From assembly GCF_011516655.1 (NCBI RefSeq), contig NZ_WOSV01000002.1, forward strand, positions 124,001-188,000: 64,000 nt of DNA. Reading direction: 5' to 3'. The notes under the pieces are model-generated. The model saw only the letters and a list, made by a program, of their open reading frames with translations, was not told the origin of the DNA and did not search any database. Positions within the stretch are counted from its first letter, which is position 1; every line of letters begins with the position of its first letter. The DNA is from Acetobacter thailandicus (GTDB taxonomy: Bacteria > Pseudomonadota > Alphaproteobacteria > Acetobacterales > Acetobacteraceae). The position numbers and the translations under genes are program-made. Positions 27,553-36,510 of the stretch are shown in pieces.

Positions 27553-28428
27553 ATGGCACACTCTCAGACTATTGGGTTCATTGGCTTTGGTGCAATGGCC
27601 TGCCGTATGGCTGCTCACCTTAAGCAGGCCGGATATGGCATTATTGCCTACACGCCCTCTGGCAAAGGGGGCGATGGCTCAGTCTCATTTTTACCTGCTC
27701 CGGCAGACGTCGCCCGTAACGCTGACATCGTTTTAGTGTGCGTACCTGACGATGAGGCTCTTGCCGCCTCTATGTATGGAGAAAACGGGGCACTCAGCGG
27801 TATTAAAAAAGGGGCATTACTGCTTAACACGAGTTCTGTCTCTCCCGAAGCGACAACCAGATTGTACGAATCTGGCCAGGCGAGTGGCGCGGTTGTCATA
27901 GACTGCCCGGTTTCAGGCAGCACACCCGAGGCTGATAAAGGCGCACTTGTTGTTCTTGCCGGTGGCACAGACGAAGAACTGGCTCGTGCGAAACCAGTTT
28001 TTGACATCATTGGTAAAATTACGATCCATGCCGGCCCCGCCGGCAGTGGTGCGCGCCTCAAACTCGTCATTAACGCCATTATGGGTGCAGGCCTTGCTGC
28101 CGTTGCAGAGGGTATTGCTTATGGGCTGGCAGCAGGCCTTGACCGGTCGATGCTGTTTGACGCGCTTGATAATGTGGCCGTTATTTCGCCACACCACAAA
28201 CGCAAAATCCTCGCAGCCAAAAATGGTGACTTCTCACCTCAGTTCCCTGCCCGCCTGATGCAGAAGGATATGCGCCTGTTTGTGGATGCCGCTGCACGCG
28301 AGGCTGTGCCTGTGCCAACACTGGCAGCTGTTACGCAACAGCTCTCACTGACAAAACGCGCTTCGCCTGATTCAGACTATTCTGCTCTGATCGGCATTAT
28401 GGAGCATATGACGGCCAATGATGCCTGA
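27553..28428 (+). CDS. NAD(P)-dependent beta-hydroxyacid dehydrogenase family protein
   Basis: Member of the 3-hydroxyisobutyrate dehydrogenase/tartronate semialdehyde reductase family. An N-terminal Rossmann fold starts TIGFIGFGAMACRMAAHLKQ. The substrate-binding motif VIDCPVSGSTPEADKG appears near residue 115, and the catalytic Lys lies in ARLKLVINAIMGAG. Length 291 is typical. ATG at 27553 follows a short spacer containing AAGGAA. It is divergent from msrP and ends at a strong hairpin. The substrate (3-hydroxyisobutyrate, tartronate semialdehyde or other) cannot be fixed. Confidence 0.87.
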   Translation: MAHSQTIGFIGFGAMACRMAAHLKQAGYGIIAYTPSGKGGDGSVSFLPAPADVARNADIVLVCVPDDEALAASMYGENGALSGIKKGALLLNTSSVSPEATTRLYESGQASGAVVIDCPVSGSTPEADKGALVVLAGGTDEELARAKPVFDIIGKITIHAGPAGSGARLKLVINAIMGAGLAAVAEGIAYGLAAGLDRSMLFDALDNVAVISPHHKRKILAAKNGDFSPQFPARLMQKDMRLFVDAAAREAVPVPTLAAVTQQLSLTKRASPDSDYSALIGIMEHMTANDA

Positions 28429-28445
28429 ACGGCATTAATAATCCT

Positions 28446-28480
28446 GCTGGTCAGGTTTTGTTGCCTGACCAGCGTGTTTT
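28446..28480 (+). terminator. Rho-independent terminator of the hydroxyacid dehydrogenase gene
   Basis: A 10-base-pair perfect stem (GCTGGTCAGG / CCTGACCAGC) with an 8-base loop is followed by GTGTTTT on the plus strand. It overlaps the last codons of the convergent gene (stop at 28451). Confidence 0.72.
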
Positions 28481-29212
28481 CAGGCCGGCTGCAATAACGG
28501 CGCATTTATCCCCAAGGCCTCTGGGGCGGCCGGCCTGAGTACTATCACGCTGCAGGTCACGACGCGACAGCACGGCTGGCAATGCAGCCTTTGCCGCAAG
28601 CGACCCCCTCGCAATTTTCTGCTCTGCCTCAGCCAGAAACACGAGGCCTGCCTGCCTGAGCCCATCAGCCTCACCAGGAAAAAGATAACGCCCGCCCGCC
28701 TTTTGCAGCACCGGCCAGTGGCGCAGCATTGCCCCTGCACCATAAGCTGCACCACATGCGGCAAGACCGTCGAGCGTCTCTGCATCTGTAATGCCCAGCG
28801 CCTCACCCACCGCGCGCTGAAGACCACCACTGCCTTTGAGCATCATCGCAGCCCAGGATGACGGATCCCCTTCTGCCGACAGTTCACTTTCCCTTGCCTC
28901 CAGAAGATCCGTAACTGTTTCGGTGCGAAATTTTTTTGCCTGCAGGGCACTGAGCAACAGCGTAGCCAGTTCGTGCTCAGGCGGACGGGTGCCCTCAAGC
29001 ACGTCGCGCCACCACTGCAACCTGATATAGGCCGCCATCGGGCCTGCAATCGTAGCTGAACGACCAGGCACAAGGGCTCTGGTTATTTCGTCATGAAACG
29101 CAAGGAGCAAAAAAATATTCTGCCGGGCAGGTTCCGGCAAAAAACTTGCACATAAGGCACGATCCGGGTCAGCTTTAAAAACGTATTTTTCAAAAGTCTG
29201 AACACCCTGCAT
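28451..29212 (-). CDS. Squalene/phytoene synthase-like protein, probably non-catalytic (NDUFAF6-like)
   Basis: All-helical isoprenoid-synthase fold of the squalene/phytoene synthase family, recognisable from RQNIFLLLAFHDEITRAL, IRLQWWRDVLEGTRPPEHEL and the AACGAAYGAGAMLRHW region. The two Asp-rich motifs that bind Mg-diphosphate in true synthases are not present: the first appears only as HDEITR and the second is lost. This matches the NDUFAF6-like branch known from mitochondria and Alphaproteobacteria, linked to complex I assembly. The start is ATG at 29212, with an in-frame GTG at 29221. The link to respiration is inference. Confidence 0.78.
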   Translation of the reverse strand: MQGVQTFEKYVFKADPDRALCASFLPEPARQNIFLLLAFHDEITRALVPGRSATIAGPMAAYIRLQWWRDVLEGTRPPEHELATLLLSALQAKKFRTETVTDLLEARESELSAEGDPSSWAAMMLKGSGGLQRAVGEALGITDAETLDGLAACGAAYGAGAMLRHWPVLQKAGGRYLFPGEADGLRQAGLVFLAEAEQKIARGSLAAKAALPAVLSRRDLQRDSTQAGRPRGLGDKCAVIAAGLKTRWSGNKT

Positions 29213-29457
29213 AGATCGCACACCACGCTTTGTGACCGGTACAGGTCATTATGAAAAGATAATAAATAATATTCGACAACGCTGTGTGACATACGCTGAA
29301 ACGAATGAAAATGCCGTATTTAGCATAAGCACAACTGTGTGAGGCAGGGTTCTGAGGGGCACACTAACCAGGACTGTCCCTTGACGTGTCAGCCTCAGCT
29401 TCATAGCTCTGTAGTCACGGCACTCCGCCGTCCTTCATTTTGACGGAGTATAAAATA

Positions 29458-30066
29458 ATGGCTTTCGAACTGCCAGCTCTTCCTTATTCCCCAAATGCGC
29501 TTGCTGCTCGCGGCATGTGCCAGGAAACGCTTGAACTGCATCATGGCAAGCACCACCAGGCATATGTAACAGCTCTCAACAACTTTGTTGAAGCCAAGCC
29601 TGAACTTAAAGGCAAGTCTCTGGATGAAATCATCCTGGCTGTTAAAGGCGATGCCGCACAGGCTCCTGTATTTAACAATGCTGGTCAGCACTGGAACCAC
29701 ATCCTGTTCTGGCAGAACCTTTCTCCTGCCGGCGGCAAAGTACCTGCAAAACTGGCTGCTAAAATTGCCAGCGACTTTGGCAGCGACGAAGCTTTCCGTG
29801 AGCAGTTCAAACAGGCTGCTATTTCTCAGTTCGGTTCTGGCTGGGCATGGCTTGTTCTGGGTAAAGACGGCAAACTGGCTGTAACCAAAACAGCTAACGG
29901 CTCAAACCCTCTGGCCGAAGGCCACGGTAAAGTACTGCTGGGTCTCGACGTATGGGAGCACGCTTACTACCTCGACTTCCGCAATCGTCGTCCTGACTAC
30001 ATCACAAACTTCCTCGACAAACTTGCTAACTATGAGTTTGCTGAAGCACAGCTGAACGCTGCGTAA
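29458..30066 (+). CDS. sodB: Superoxide dismutase (Fe/Mn family)
   Basis: Cytoplasmic superoxide dismutase. The metal ligands are visible in the standard pattern: His28 in LELHHGKHHQAYV, His81 in HWNHILFW, and Asp164 and His168 in LGLDVWEHAYYLDF. Length 202 is typical. I use the ATG at 29458, which has CGGAG upstream; an in-frame TTG at 29440 also exists. Codon use is noticeably more biased than in neighbours, as expected for a highly expressed gene. The 236-base upstream region holds TTGACG at about 29382, a possible -35 element. Fe versus Mn preference is not settled by sequence. Confidence 0.96.
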   Translation: MAFELPALPYSPNALAARGMCQETLELHHGKHHQAYVTALNNFVEAKPELKGKSLDEIILAVKGDAAQAPVFNNAGQHWNHILFWQNLSPAGGKVPAKLAAKIASDFGSDEAFREQFKQAAISQFGSGWAWLVLGKDGKLAVTKTANGSNPLAEGHGKVLLGLDVWEHAYYLDFRNRRPDYITNFLDKLANYEFAEAQLNAA

Positions 30067-30074
30067 AATACAGA

Positions 30075-30099
30075 GGAGCTTCCTTTAAACGGGAGCTCC
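30075..30099 (+). terminator. Hairpin after sodB
   Basis: A 9-base-pair stem with one G-T wobble (GGAGCTTCC / GGGAGCTCC) and a 7-base loop begins 9 bases after the sodB stop. There is no T-tract; it may terminate weakly or stabilise the transcript. Confidence 0.45.
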
Positions 30100-30197
30100 G
30101 CTGCACCTGCCTCCGTAAAGTCAATACTTCACCAGCCGTTCACCGGGCCTGTGCAGAACCGTTGTAAAACAGTTTTTCAAAAGGAACCCCTGGTACT

Positions 30198-31091
30198 GTG
30201 TCTGTTCTGCATTTTAAAAAACATACTGAAGATCGTCCTCTGGCCGGGCAGCCACGCCCTGACCGCCCCCTGCACTGGAAGCTTTATGGATGTGAAAGCC
30301 TCGCCACTGCGGTTCTGATCATCTGCGGTGTTGTCTCTAATACGCTCCTTCTCTCGACACATATTCCCCTTGGCCAGCATCTGGCCAGCCATGCCGTATT
30401 GCAAACAGCATTATGCGGACTGTGTTTTGGCCTTTCAGGTGGCATTGCAGCTTATACGCGCTTTGGCAAAGTCAGTGGTGCACACCTTAACCCTTCTGTT
30501 TCGCTCGCGTTTTACATGTATGGCCGCCTCACATGGATCGACACACTGGGTTATATTCTGGCGCAGCTTATCGGGGCCTGTTTGGGCATTGCGCTGCTTA
30601 TGGGAGCCGGCGCGCTGTTTCCCTTCTGGGACAGAGCGATGGCAAGTGTTAGCTTTGCTGCTACAATGCCTAACCCTGATGTCTCGCTTTTATGGCCCTT
30701 TATGTCAGAATTTGGCACAACCTTTTTACTGGTCATTATGATCATCTGGCTTCTGGGGCACCCGGCTCTTAAATATTTCTCACCATGGGCTGCCGGTTTT
30801 TTCTTTTTATTTATGAACCCGGTTACCGCCTGGCTCTCTGGCAACAGTACGAACCTTGCCAGAAGTTTCGCGCCAGCTCTGGCCTCCGGGCAATGGCATC
30901 ATTTCTGGATCTATCTGACCGCCCCTTTTATCGGTGCAATCTGCGCGATGCTGCTGATACGTATTGATCTGTTTGGCAAAATACATCTGGCAGAAGCACG
31001 CCTGGTCAATTTTGGGCATCACGGCCGGGTACCCAGATTTTCAGACCCTGAGCATAAATCTCCGCCACCTGTTACCCAGCCCCCGGGTTAA
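30198..31091 (+). CDS. Aquaporin/MIP-family protein with altered NPA motifs
   Basis: Six-helix channel of the major intrinsic protein family. The first pore motif reads SGAHLNPSVSLAFYM, so NPS replaces NPA. The second, in NSTNLARSFAPALASGQW, reads NLA instead of NPA but keeps the following ARSF-PA sequence of the family. Both Asn residues that face the pore are kept. Hydrophobic segments are well spaced over 297 residues. The start appears to be GTG at 30198, with AAGGA about 14 bases upstream, which is far. A hydrophilic Pro-rich tail ends the protein. Substrate (water, glycerol, small acid) is open. Confidence 0.82.
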   Translation: MSVLHFKKHTEDRPLAGQPRPDRPLHWKLYGCESLATAVLIICGVVSNTLLLSTHIPLGQHLASHAVLQTALCGLCFGLSGGIAAYTRFGKVSGAHLNPSVSLAFYMYGRLTWIDTLGYILAQLIGACLGIALLMGAGALFPFWDRAMASVSFAATMPNPDVSLLWPFMSEFGTTFLLVIMIIWLLGHPALKYFSPWAAGFFFLFMNPVTAWLSGNSTNLARSFAPALASGQWHHFWIYLTAPFIGAICAMLLIRIDLFGKIHLAEARLVNFGHHGRVPRFSDPEHKSPPPVTQPPG

Positions 31092-31586
31092 GATACAGTG
31101 CTTTTCACATTACGGCTGAACAGTTAAAAAAATCACTGAGAATATGATCTGACGCATAAGGCACCTGACAGAAGGGAAGTTTATCTGCTCCCCTCAGGTG
31201 CCGCTTTTATATCGTGCTGACCTGAAAAATTTCACCAGAAAAAAATAGTGCGCTTATAGCTCACCAAACCAGTTTTTTCTCGCATAAATTGTTAGAAGCC
31301 GCTTCGTATGACAGCACCAGAAAACACCACTTATGTTAAGAAAATCCATGATGAGTGTCATCAGCTCTGGCAGTGACACTATACCACTCTGCAACATTCC
31401 CCTTTAAGAAACCCCTTATAAATTCATAAAAAATACACTCTGATTATCTGACATTACAAAGATTTTTATGACAAAATATAATCAGGCTTTCAATAAACAA
31501 ACATTTTCAGTAGTGTAAGATTCTCCGCAACCAAACAATTACATCGTGCGGCTGATTATCTTCATGGCCTTTTCTGGAGCACTGAT
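31092..31586. other. Long non-coding spacer between the aquaporin-like and YoaK genes
   Basis: Nearly 500 bases without a credible gene. The first part holds a terminator-like hairpin (31160-31202). The second part is AT-rich and contains a 7-base-arm inverted repeat, AGTGTCA/TGACACT (31354-31360 and 31374-31380), which could be an operator. An ATG with GGAG upstream starts the next gene. I see no tRNA, CRISPR or known riboswitch consensus. Confidence 0.5.
31160..31210 (+). terminator. Terminator-like hairpin downstream of the aquaporin-like gene
   Basis: A 9-base-pair outer stem (GGCACCTGA / TCAGGTGCC), with further partial pairing inside between GAAGGGA and TCCCCTC, is followed by GCTTTTAT. 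It lies 68 bases after the stop codon. Confidence 0.6.
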
Positions 31587-32327
31587 ATGATTGCCGCCTC
31601 CTCTCAGGAAACGTTAAGAAAAAACCAATATCCACTCATGGAAGACAGAGGGATAGGCTTTATACTCGCATTCTGCGCAGGTCTGATGAATGCCTGGACT
31701 TTTTACCATGCACAGACCTTTGCTACCGTGCAGTCGGGTAACGTCGTGCAGGTTGGGTATCGCCTGGTACAGGGTGACTGGTCTGCCTTCTGGTTTGCCT
31801 TTGGCTCTGTTATTGCTTTTGGTCTCGGCTCCGCCTTCTGTGGTGTTGTCATGACGACACTTCTTTCAAAAGGGCGTAACTTCACAATCATTGTACTATG
31901 GTGTGAGTGCCTGGGGCTGGCACTGATCAGCGCCACAGCTTTTTATGGTATTGTTCGCCCTGAAGTGCTGGCACTGGCTATCAGCTTTGTTGCCGGTATG
32001 CAGGGCAATGCTTTTCATAAAGATCATGGCATGCTCTACGGCAACGTCGCAGTTACCTTTGTTGTGCAGATGGCCTTTAATTTTCTGGCACAAAGTTTTT
32101 TCAAAAAAGACGGCATCAACGGTGAATCCAACCTGATGTGGTCAGGCATTTTCTTTTTTGTTTTATTAGGATTTGCCTCCGGAGGTGCTTTAGGTTTCTA
32201 CATCGATAAAATAGTTAAAGATAATGCTTCTTTAATTATCGCAACGTTTTCTCTTCTTTTAGTTGCTCTCATAGCAAAAAATCGTCGGAAAACTTCAGAT
32301 CCAACGTCAGGGGCCACGTTCGTATAA
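31587..32327 (+). CDS. YoaK family (DUF1275) membrane protein
   Basis: Small inner-membrane protein of the YoaK/DUF1275 family, function unknown. The family start FILAFCAGLMNAWTFYHAQT leads into ATVQSGNVVQVGYRLVQGDW, and a later signature is SFVAGMQGNAFHKDHGMLYG. Six to seven hydrophobic segments fit in 246 residues. The ATG at 31587 has GGAG about eight bases upstream. Because the next gene is an oxalate decarboxylase 86 bases downstream, a role in transporting oxalate, formate or another small anion can be imagined, but nothing in the sequence proves it. Confidence 0.85.
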   Translation: MIAASSQETLRKNQYPLMEDRGIGFILAFCAGLMNAWTFYHAQTFATVQSGNVVQVGYRLVQGDWSAFWFAFGSVIAFGLGSAFCGVVMTTLLSKGRNFTIIVLWCECLGLALISATAFYGIVRPEVLALAISFVAGMQGNAFHKDHGMLYGNVAVTFVVQMAFNFLAQSFFKKDGINGESNLMWSGIFFFVLLGFASGGALGFYIDKIVKDNASLIIATFSLLLVALIAKNRRKTSDPTSGATFV

Positions 32328-32358
32328 ATAATCAGGCCTCTTTTTCCTGTCATTTCTC

Positions 32359-32389
32359 ACCTGAAAACAGGTCTGTAACCCCGTTACAG
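32359..32389 (+). promoter_or_regulatory. Tandem hairpins in the oxalate decarboxylase leader
   Basis: Two adjacent perfect hairpins: ACCTG-AAAA-CAGGT (32359-32372) and CTGTAAC-CCC-GTTACAG (32373-32389). They end 24 bases before the start codon. They could terminate the yoaK transcript, fold the leader or serve as operators. Confidence 0.4.
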
Positions 32390-32413
32390 GTCACATCGTA
32401 AAGGATTATCTTC

Positions 32414-33547
32414 ATGACAGAACTCAAACAACCAGTCAGAGGTTCTAAAGGCGCTGATATTGCAGGCCCGCGCAACCCGGAAGTTGAACTTCAGAACCCG
32501 GATATTTTCCTGCCACCTGCGACCGATAACGGAGGCCTGCCCAACCTGAAATTCCCCTTCGCGATGGCACATAACCGCCTTGAAGATGGCGGATGGGCAC
32601 GTGAAGTCACATGCCGTGAAATGGGTGCTCTTAAAGAGCTGGCTATCGTCAACATGCGCCTCCCCCCCGGCGTTGTACGCGAAATGCACTGGCATAAAGA
32701 AGCTGAGTGGGCTTATGTGCTGAAAGGTAAAGTGCGTTTTTACCTGATTGATGACCAGCGTCAGACACTGATTGAAGATCTTGAACCCGGAGATCTGTGG
32801 TTTGCACCGGCTGGCTTCCCTCACGCTATTCAGGGGCTGGAAGAAGGCACAGAGTTCGTTCTTGTTTTCAATGATGGCAATTTCTCCGAAAACCAGACAC
32901 TGCTTGTTACCGAGCTGTTTGCTCACATTCCCCGCGAGGTACTGGCGAAAAACTTTGGCCTGCCAGAAGCCGCATTTAACAATATTCCTGCCAGCGAAAA
33001 ATATATTTTTCGTCAGCCTGTTCCCCCGCCGCTTGAGCAGGTGCGTAAAGAACTGGGCGCCGTAACCTATACTGATAAATATGTTTTCCGTGCCTCTCAG
33101 GTGCCACCGACTGCCTATCCGGGTGGCGCAACACAGGTTGTCGACTCACGCAATTTCGATGTTACCAGCCTCGCTGCACTTTTCATTGATCTCGATCCTG
33201 GCGCTCTGCGCGAGGTTCACTGGCACCCCGATGCTGACGAGCTGCAATATTATATCAGTGGCAAAGCGCGCATGACGGTATTTGATGCGGTTAATAATGC
33301 CCGGACCTTTGACTTCGTCCCTGGTGATGTCGGGTATGTGCCAAGAACATTAGCGCATTATATTGAAAATATTGGCGATGAGCCTCTGCGCGTCATCAAT
33401 GTCTTTCACACTGATAAATATAAAGATATTTCGCTCAATAACTGGCTGGCTCTGACCCCGCCTCACCTGGTTAAGGGGCATCTTAACGTTGATGATAACT
33501 TCATTAAAAACCTCAGGCAAACGCGCCAGCCCGTTGTTAAAAAATAA
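32414..33547 (+). CDS. oxdC: Bicupin oxalate decarboxylase
   Basis: Manganese bicupin that splits oxalate to formate and CO2 while consuming a proton. The N-terminal cupin has the metal set His92, His94, Glu98 (HWHKEAE) and His137 (GFPHAI). The second has HWHPDADELQYYISG and a later His in LAHYIENIG. The lid near residues 158-162 reads SENQT; in the Bacillus enzyme the Glu of the equivalent SENST lid distinguishes decarboxylase from oxidase activity, so Glu159 favours decarboxylase. No signal peptide is seen, so it is cytoplasmic, unlike many homologues that carry one. AAAGGA precedes ATG 32414. Proton consumption would help in acid conditions. Confidence 0.9.
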   Translation: MTELKQPVRGSKGADIAGPRNPEVELQNPDIFLPPATDNGGLPNLKFPFAMAHNRLEDGGWAREVTCREMGALKELAIVNMRLPPGVVREMHWHKEAEWAYVLKGKVRFYLIDDQRQTLIEDLEPGDLWFAPAGFPHAIQGLEEGTEFVLVFNDGNFSENQTLLVTELFAHIPREVLAKNFGLPEAAFNNIPASEKYIFRQPVPPPLEQVRKELGAVTYTDKYVFRASQVPPTAYPGGATQVVDSRNFDVTSLAALFIDLDPGALREVHWHPDADELQYYISGKARMTVFDAVNNARTFDFVPGDVGYVPRTLAHYIENIGDEPLRVINVFHTDKYKDISLNNWLALTPPHLVKGHLNVDDNFIKNLRQTRQPVVKK

Positions 33548-33561
33548 TATTTTTTAACGCA

Positions 33562-33607
33562 TTAATACTGCCATCCTCCAGCCTATATAGCAGGGTGGCA
33601 GTATTAA
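33562..33607 (+). terminator. Long-stem terminator after oxdC
   Basis: A 16-base-pair stem with one G-T pair (TTAATACTGCCATCCT with AGGGTGGCAGTATTAA) and a 14-base loop starts 15 bases after the oxdC stop. The following sequence is AT-rich but lacks a clean T-run. Confidence 0.6.
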
Positions 33608-33692
33608 ATAATTTCACTCAACACATTAATATCAATCAGTTTCATATTTTTTAACATAAATGCCTAAAATATTAACATTTTGTTCTTACAGC

Positions 33693-33722
33693 TCTTGATT
33701 GTTGAAATGAGGGTGCCAATCT
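33693..33722 (+). promoter_or_regulatory. Candidate heat-shock (sigma32) promoter of clpB
   Basis: CTTGAT (33693-33698) followed by CCAATCT (33716-33722) about 95 bases before clpB resembles the RpoH pattern CTTG...CC-AT. The spacing is slightly long and the -10 part is imperfect, so support is modest. clpB is normally under sigma32 control, which is the main reason to look here. Confidence 0.35.
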
Positions 33723-33815
33723 CTGAGCATGGGTGAAGCATTCATCCCCTCACTGCCTTACCGGGGTGAGAAACGGCCTTTAGTTGCCTGAGATAAGAGG
33801 GACAAGAGGAATATT

Positions 33816-36422
33816 ATGGATATTGCAAAATTTACTGAACGGTCAAAAGGCTTTTTACAGGCTGCACAGACCATTGCTCTGCGTGATTTTAACCAGCAGC
33901 TGACTCCTGAGCATCTGCTCAAAGCAATGCTTGACGACGACGAAGGGGCAGCTTCTGCCCTTATCCGCGCTGCTGGCGGCAACCCTGAACAGATTAAAGC
34001 CTCGAACACCGAAGCCCTGGCAAAATTGCCTCGTGTAGAAGGTGGTGGGGCTGGTCAGCCACAGGCCACGCCTGACCTGATTCGCCTCCTTGATGACGCT
34101 GAACAGGCTGCTGCAAAAGCAGGTGACTCCTTCGTTGCCCAGGACCGGCTCCTTGTCAGCATTGCCGCATCGAATACAGCCGCAGGCAGGGCTTTGCAAA
34201 AACACGGCGCCTCTGCCTCTGCGCTTGAAAGTGCCGTCGCGGCAATCCGCAAAGGGCGCACCGTAACCAGCGAAAATGCTGAAGCCGGCTTTGATGCGCT
34301 TAAAAAATACGCACGTGACGTCACTGCTGTTGCACAGGCAGGCAAACTCGACCCGGTTATTGGTCGTGATGAAGAAATTCGTCGCGCCATTCAGGTTCTG
34401 GCCCGCCGCAGCAAAAACAATCCGGTTCTGATCGGTGAGCCAGGCGTTGGTAAAACAGCTATTGTAGAAGGGCTTGCCCAGCGTATCGTCAATGGTGACG
34501 TGCCTGAAGCCCTTAAAAACAAAAAGCTGCTTTCGCTTGATCTCGGCGCTCTGGTTGCCGGCGCAAAATTTCGTGGTGAATTTGAAGAGCGCCTTAAAGC
34601 TGTACTGAAAGAAATTGAAAGTGCCGAAGGCGAGGTTATCCTCTTCATCGACGAAATGCATACTCTCGTTGGCGCCGGGCGGACCGATGGCGCAATGGAT
34701 GCCTCGAACCTGATCAAACCTGAGCTGGCTCGTGGCACGCTGCATTGTATCGGCGCGACAACACTGGATGAATATCGCAAATATATTGAGAAAGATGCAG
34801 CACTTGCCCGCCGCTTCCAGCCGGTTTTTGTGGGCGAGCCATCAGTGGCTGATACCATCTCTATTCTGCGTGGTATTAAAGAGAAATACGAACTCCATCA
34901 CGGTGTAAGGATAACCGATGGGGCTATTGTTTCTGCCGCAACGCTGTCAAACCGCTATATTACTGACCGTTTTCTGCCAGATAAAGCAATCGACCTGATT
35001 GATGAAGCTGCCAGCCGTCTGCGGATGCAGATTGACAGCAAACCTGAGAAACTTGACGAACTCGACCGTCGTATCATCCAGCTCAAAATTGAGCGGGAAG
35101 CTTTGCGTAAAGAGGATGATACAGCCAGCAAAGAGCGTCTTGAAGCTGTTGAACTGGAGCTGACTGAACTTGAAGAGCAGTCAGATGCCATGAGCGCCAC
35201 CTGGCATGCAGAAAAAGAACGTGTTCAGGCTGTGCAGAAGCTGCAGGAGCAGCTTGACCAGGCACGCTCTGACGTTGAGGTCGCACAGCGCACAGGCAAC
35301 CTCGGCAAAGCTTCTGAGCTGATGTATGGTGTCATCCCTGACCTTCAGGCAAAAATTGCCACAGCCCAGCAGGAAGAAGCCGAAAGCAGCAAAAGCGATC
35401 TCGTCTCGCAGGCTGTTACTGACCAGAGCGTGGCGGCTGTTGTCTCGCGCTGGACTGGCGTGCCTGTCGACCGCATGCTTGAAGGTGAACGTGCCAAATT
35501 GCTGCGTATGGAAGATGAACTGCGCCGTTCTGTTATCGGTCAGGAAGCCGCTCTCAAAGCTGTTTCTGATGCCGTACGGCGTGCTCGTGCAGGCCTGCAG
35601 GACCCTAATCGCCCTATCGGTTCGTTTTTGTTCCTTGGGCCAACCGGTGTAGGCAAAACCGAGCTTTCAAAAGCTCTGGCACGCTTCCTCTTTGATGATG
35701 AAAAAGCTCTGCTTCGCATTGATATGAGCGAATTCATGGAAAAGCATGCTGTCTCACGTCTGGTCGGTGCCCCTCCGGGATATATCGGCTATGAGGAAGG
35801 TGGTGTGCTGACAGAAGCTGTGCGCCGCAGACCTTACCAGGTTATTCTGTTCGACGAAGTTGAAAAAGCTCATCAGGATGTCTTTAACATTCTGCTGCAG
35901 GTGCTTGACGACGGCCGCCTGACAGATGGTCAGGGACGCACAGTTGATTTCCGCAATACAATTATCATTCTGACAAGCAATCTCGGGTCTGAACTGCTGG
36001 CAAACCAGCCAGATGGTGAATCAACTGACCTTGTTCATGCCAGCGTGATGAAGATTGTACGCGATCACTTCCGCCCTGAGTTCCTCAACCGTCTGGATGA
36101 GATTATTCTGTTCTCACGTCTGCAAAAAGCAGACATGGCTCAGATCGTTGATATCCAGATTGCACGCCTGCAAAAGCTGCTTGATGACCGCAAAATAACG
36201 CTGTCTCTTGATAATCTGGCTCATGCCTGGCTGGCTAACGAAGGGTATGACCCGGTCTATGGTGCACGTCCGCTTAAACGGGTTGTGCAGCGCAGCCTGC
36301 AAAACCCTCTGGCTGAGCTTTTACTTCAGGGTAGCATTCATGACGGGCAGACTATTCCTGTCTCAGCGAATGGTGACAGCCTGCTGATAAACCATGAGAG
36401 TGCGACAAAGATTGACGCATAA
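33816..36422 (+). CDS. clpB: ATP-dependent disaggregase ClpB
   Basis: Hexameric AAA+ chaperone that, with DnaK, rescues aggregated proteins. Domains in order: Clp-N repeats (about residues 1-145), NBD1 with Walker [16 protein letters not shown] and Walker [16 protein letters not shown], a coiled-coil M domain (about 410-530), and NBD2 with [15 protein letters not shown] and [20 protein letters not shown]. The C-terminal domain includes [15 protein letters not shown]. Length 868 is the family norm. AAGAGGA lies before ATG 33816. A classic terminator follows at 36449-36480, so the gene is probably transcribed alone. Confidence 0.98.
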   Translation: MDIAKFTERSKGFLQAAQTIALRDFNQQLTPEHLLKAMLDDDEGAASALIRAAGGNPEQIKASNTEALAKLPRVEGGGAGQPQATPDLIRLLDDAEQAAAKAGDSFVAQDRLLVSIAASNTAAGRALQKHGASASALESAVAAIRKGRTVTSENAEAGFDALKKYARDVTAVAQAGKLDPVIGRDEEIRRAIQVLARRSKNNPVLIGEPGVGKTAIVEGLAQRIVNGDVPEALKNKKLLSLDLGALVAGAKFRGEFEERLKAVLKEIESAEGEVILFIDEMHTLVGAGRTDGAMDASNLIKPELARGTLHCIGATTLDEYRKYIEKDAALARRFQPVFVGEPSVADTISILRGIKEKYELHHGVRITDGAIVSAATLSNRYITDRFLPDKAIDLIDEAASRLRMQIDSKPEKLDELDRRIIQLKIEREALRKEDDTASKERLEAVELELTELEEQSDAMSATWHAEKERVQAVQKLQEQLDQARSDVEVAQRTGNLGKASELMYGVIPDLQAKIATAQQEEAESSKSDLVSQAVTDQSVAAVVSRWTGVPVDRMLEGERAKLLRMEDELRRSVIGQEAALKAVSDAVRRARAGLQDPNRPIGSFLFLGPTGVGKTELSKALARFLFDDEKALLRIDMSEFMEKHAVSRLVGAPPGYIGYEEGGVLTEAVRRRPYQVILFDEVEKAHQDVFNILLQVLDDGRLTDGQGRTVDFRNTIIILTSNLGSELLANQPDGESTDLVHASVMKIVRDHFRPEFLNRLDEIILFSRLQKADMAQIVDIQIARLQKLLDDRKITLSLDNLAHAWLANEGYDPVYGARPLKRVVQRSLQNPLAELLLQGSIHDGQTIPVSANGDSLLINHESATKIDA

Positions 36423-36448
36423 TCCGGCGGCTTTGATATAAGTCTGCG

Positions 36449-36480
36449 ACGGGGGAGTGAAAGCTCCCCCGTTTTTTTAT
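36449..36480 (+). terminator. Rho-independent terminator of clpB
   Basis: A 9-base-pair GC-rich perfect stem (ACGGGGGAG / CTCCCCCGT) with a 6-base loop is directly followed by TTTTTTAT, a textbook intrinsic terminator 27 bases after the clpB stop. Confidence 0.9.
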
Positions 36481-36510
36481 ATAAATCAGCCAGCAAAAGG
36501 AGAATAAACA

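Noticed and set aside
31092..31586. Possible small RNA gene in the long spacer
   Set aside because: Apart from a terminator-like hairpin and one inverted repeat, there is no promoter plus structure combination I can support.
33855..34745. A 296-codon open frame on the minus strand opposite clpB
   Set aside because: It lies wholly inside clpB, which has unmistakable domains. The opposite frame has no recognisable motif and arises from codon bias.
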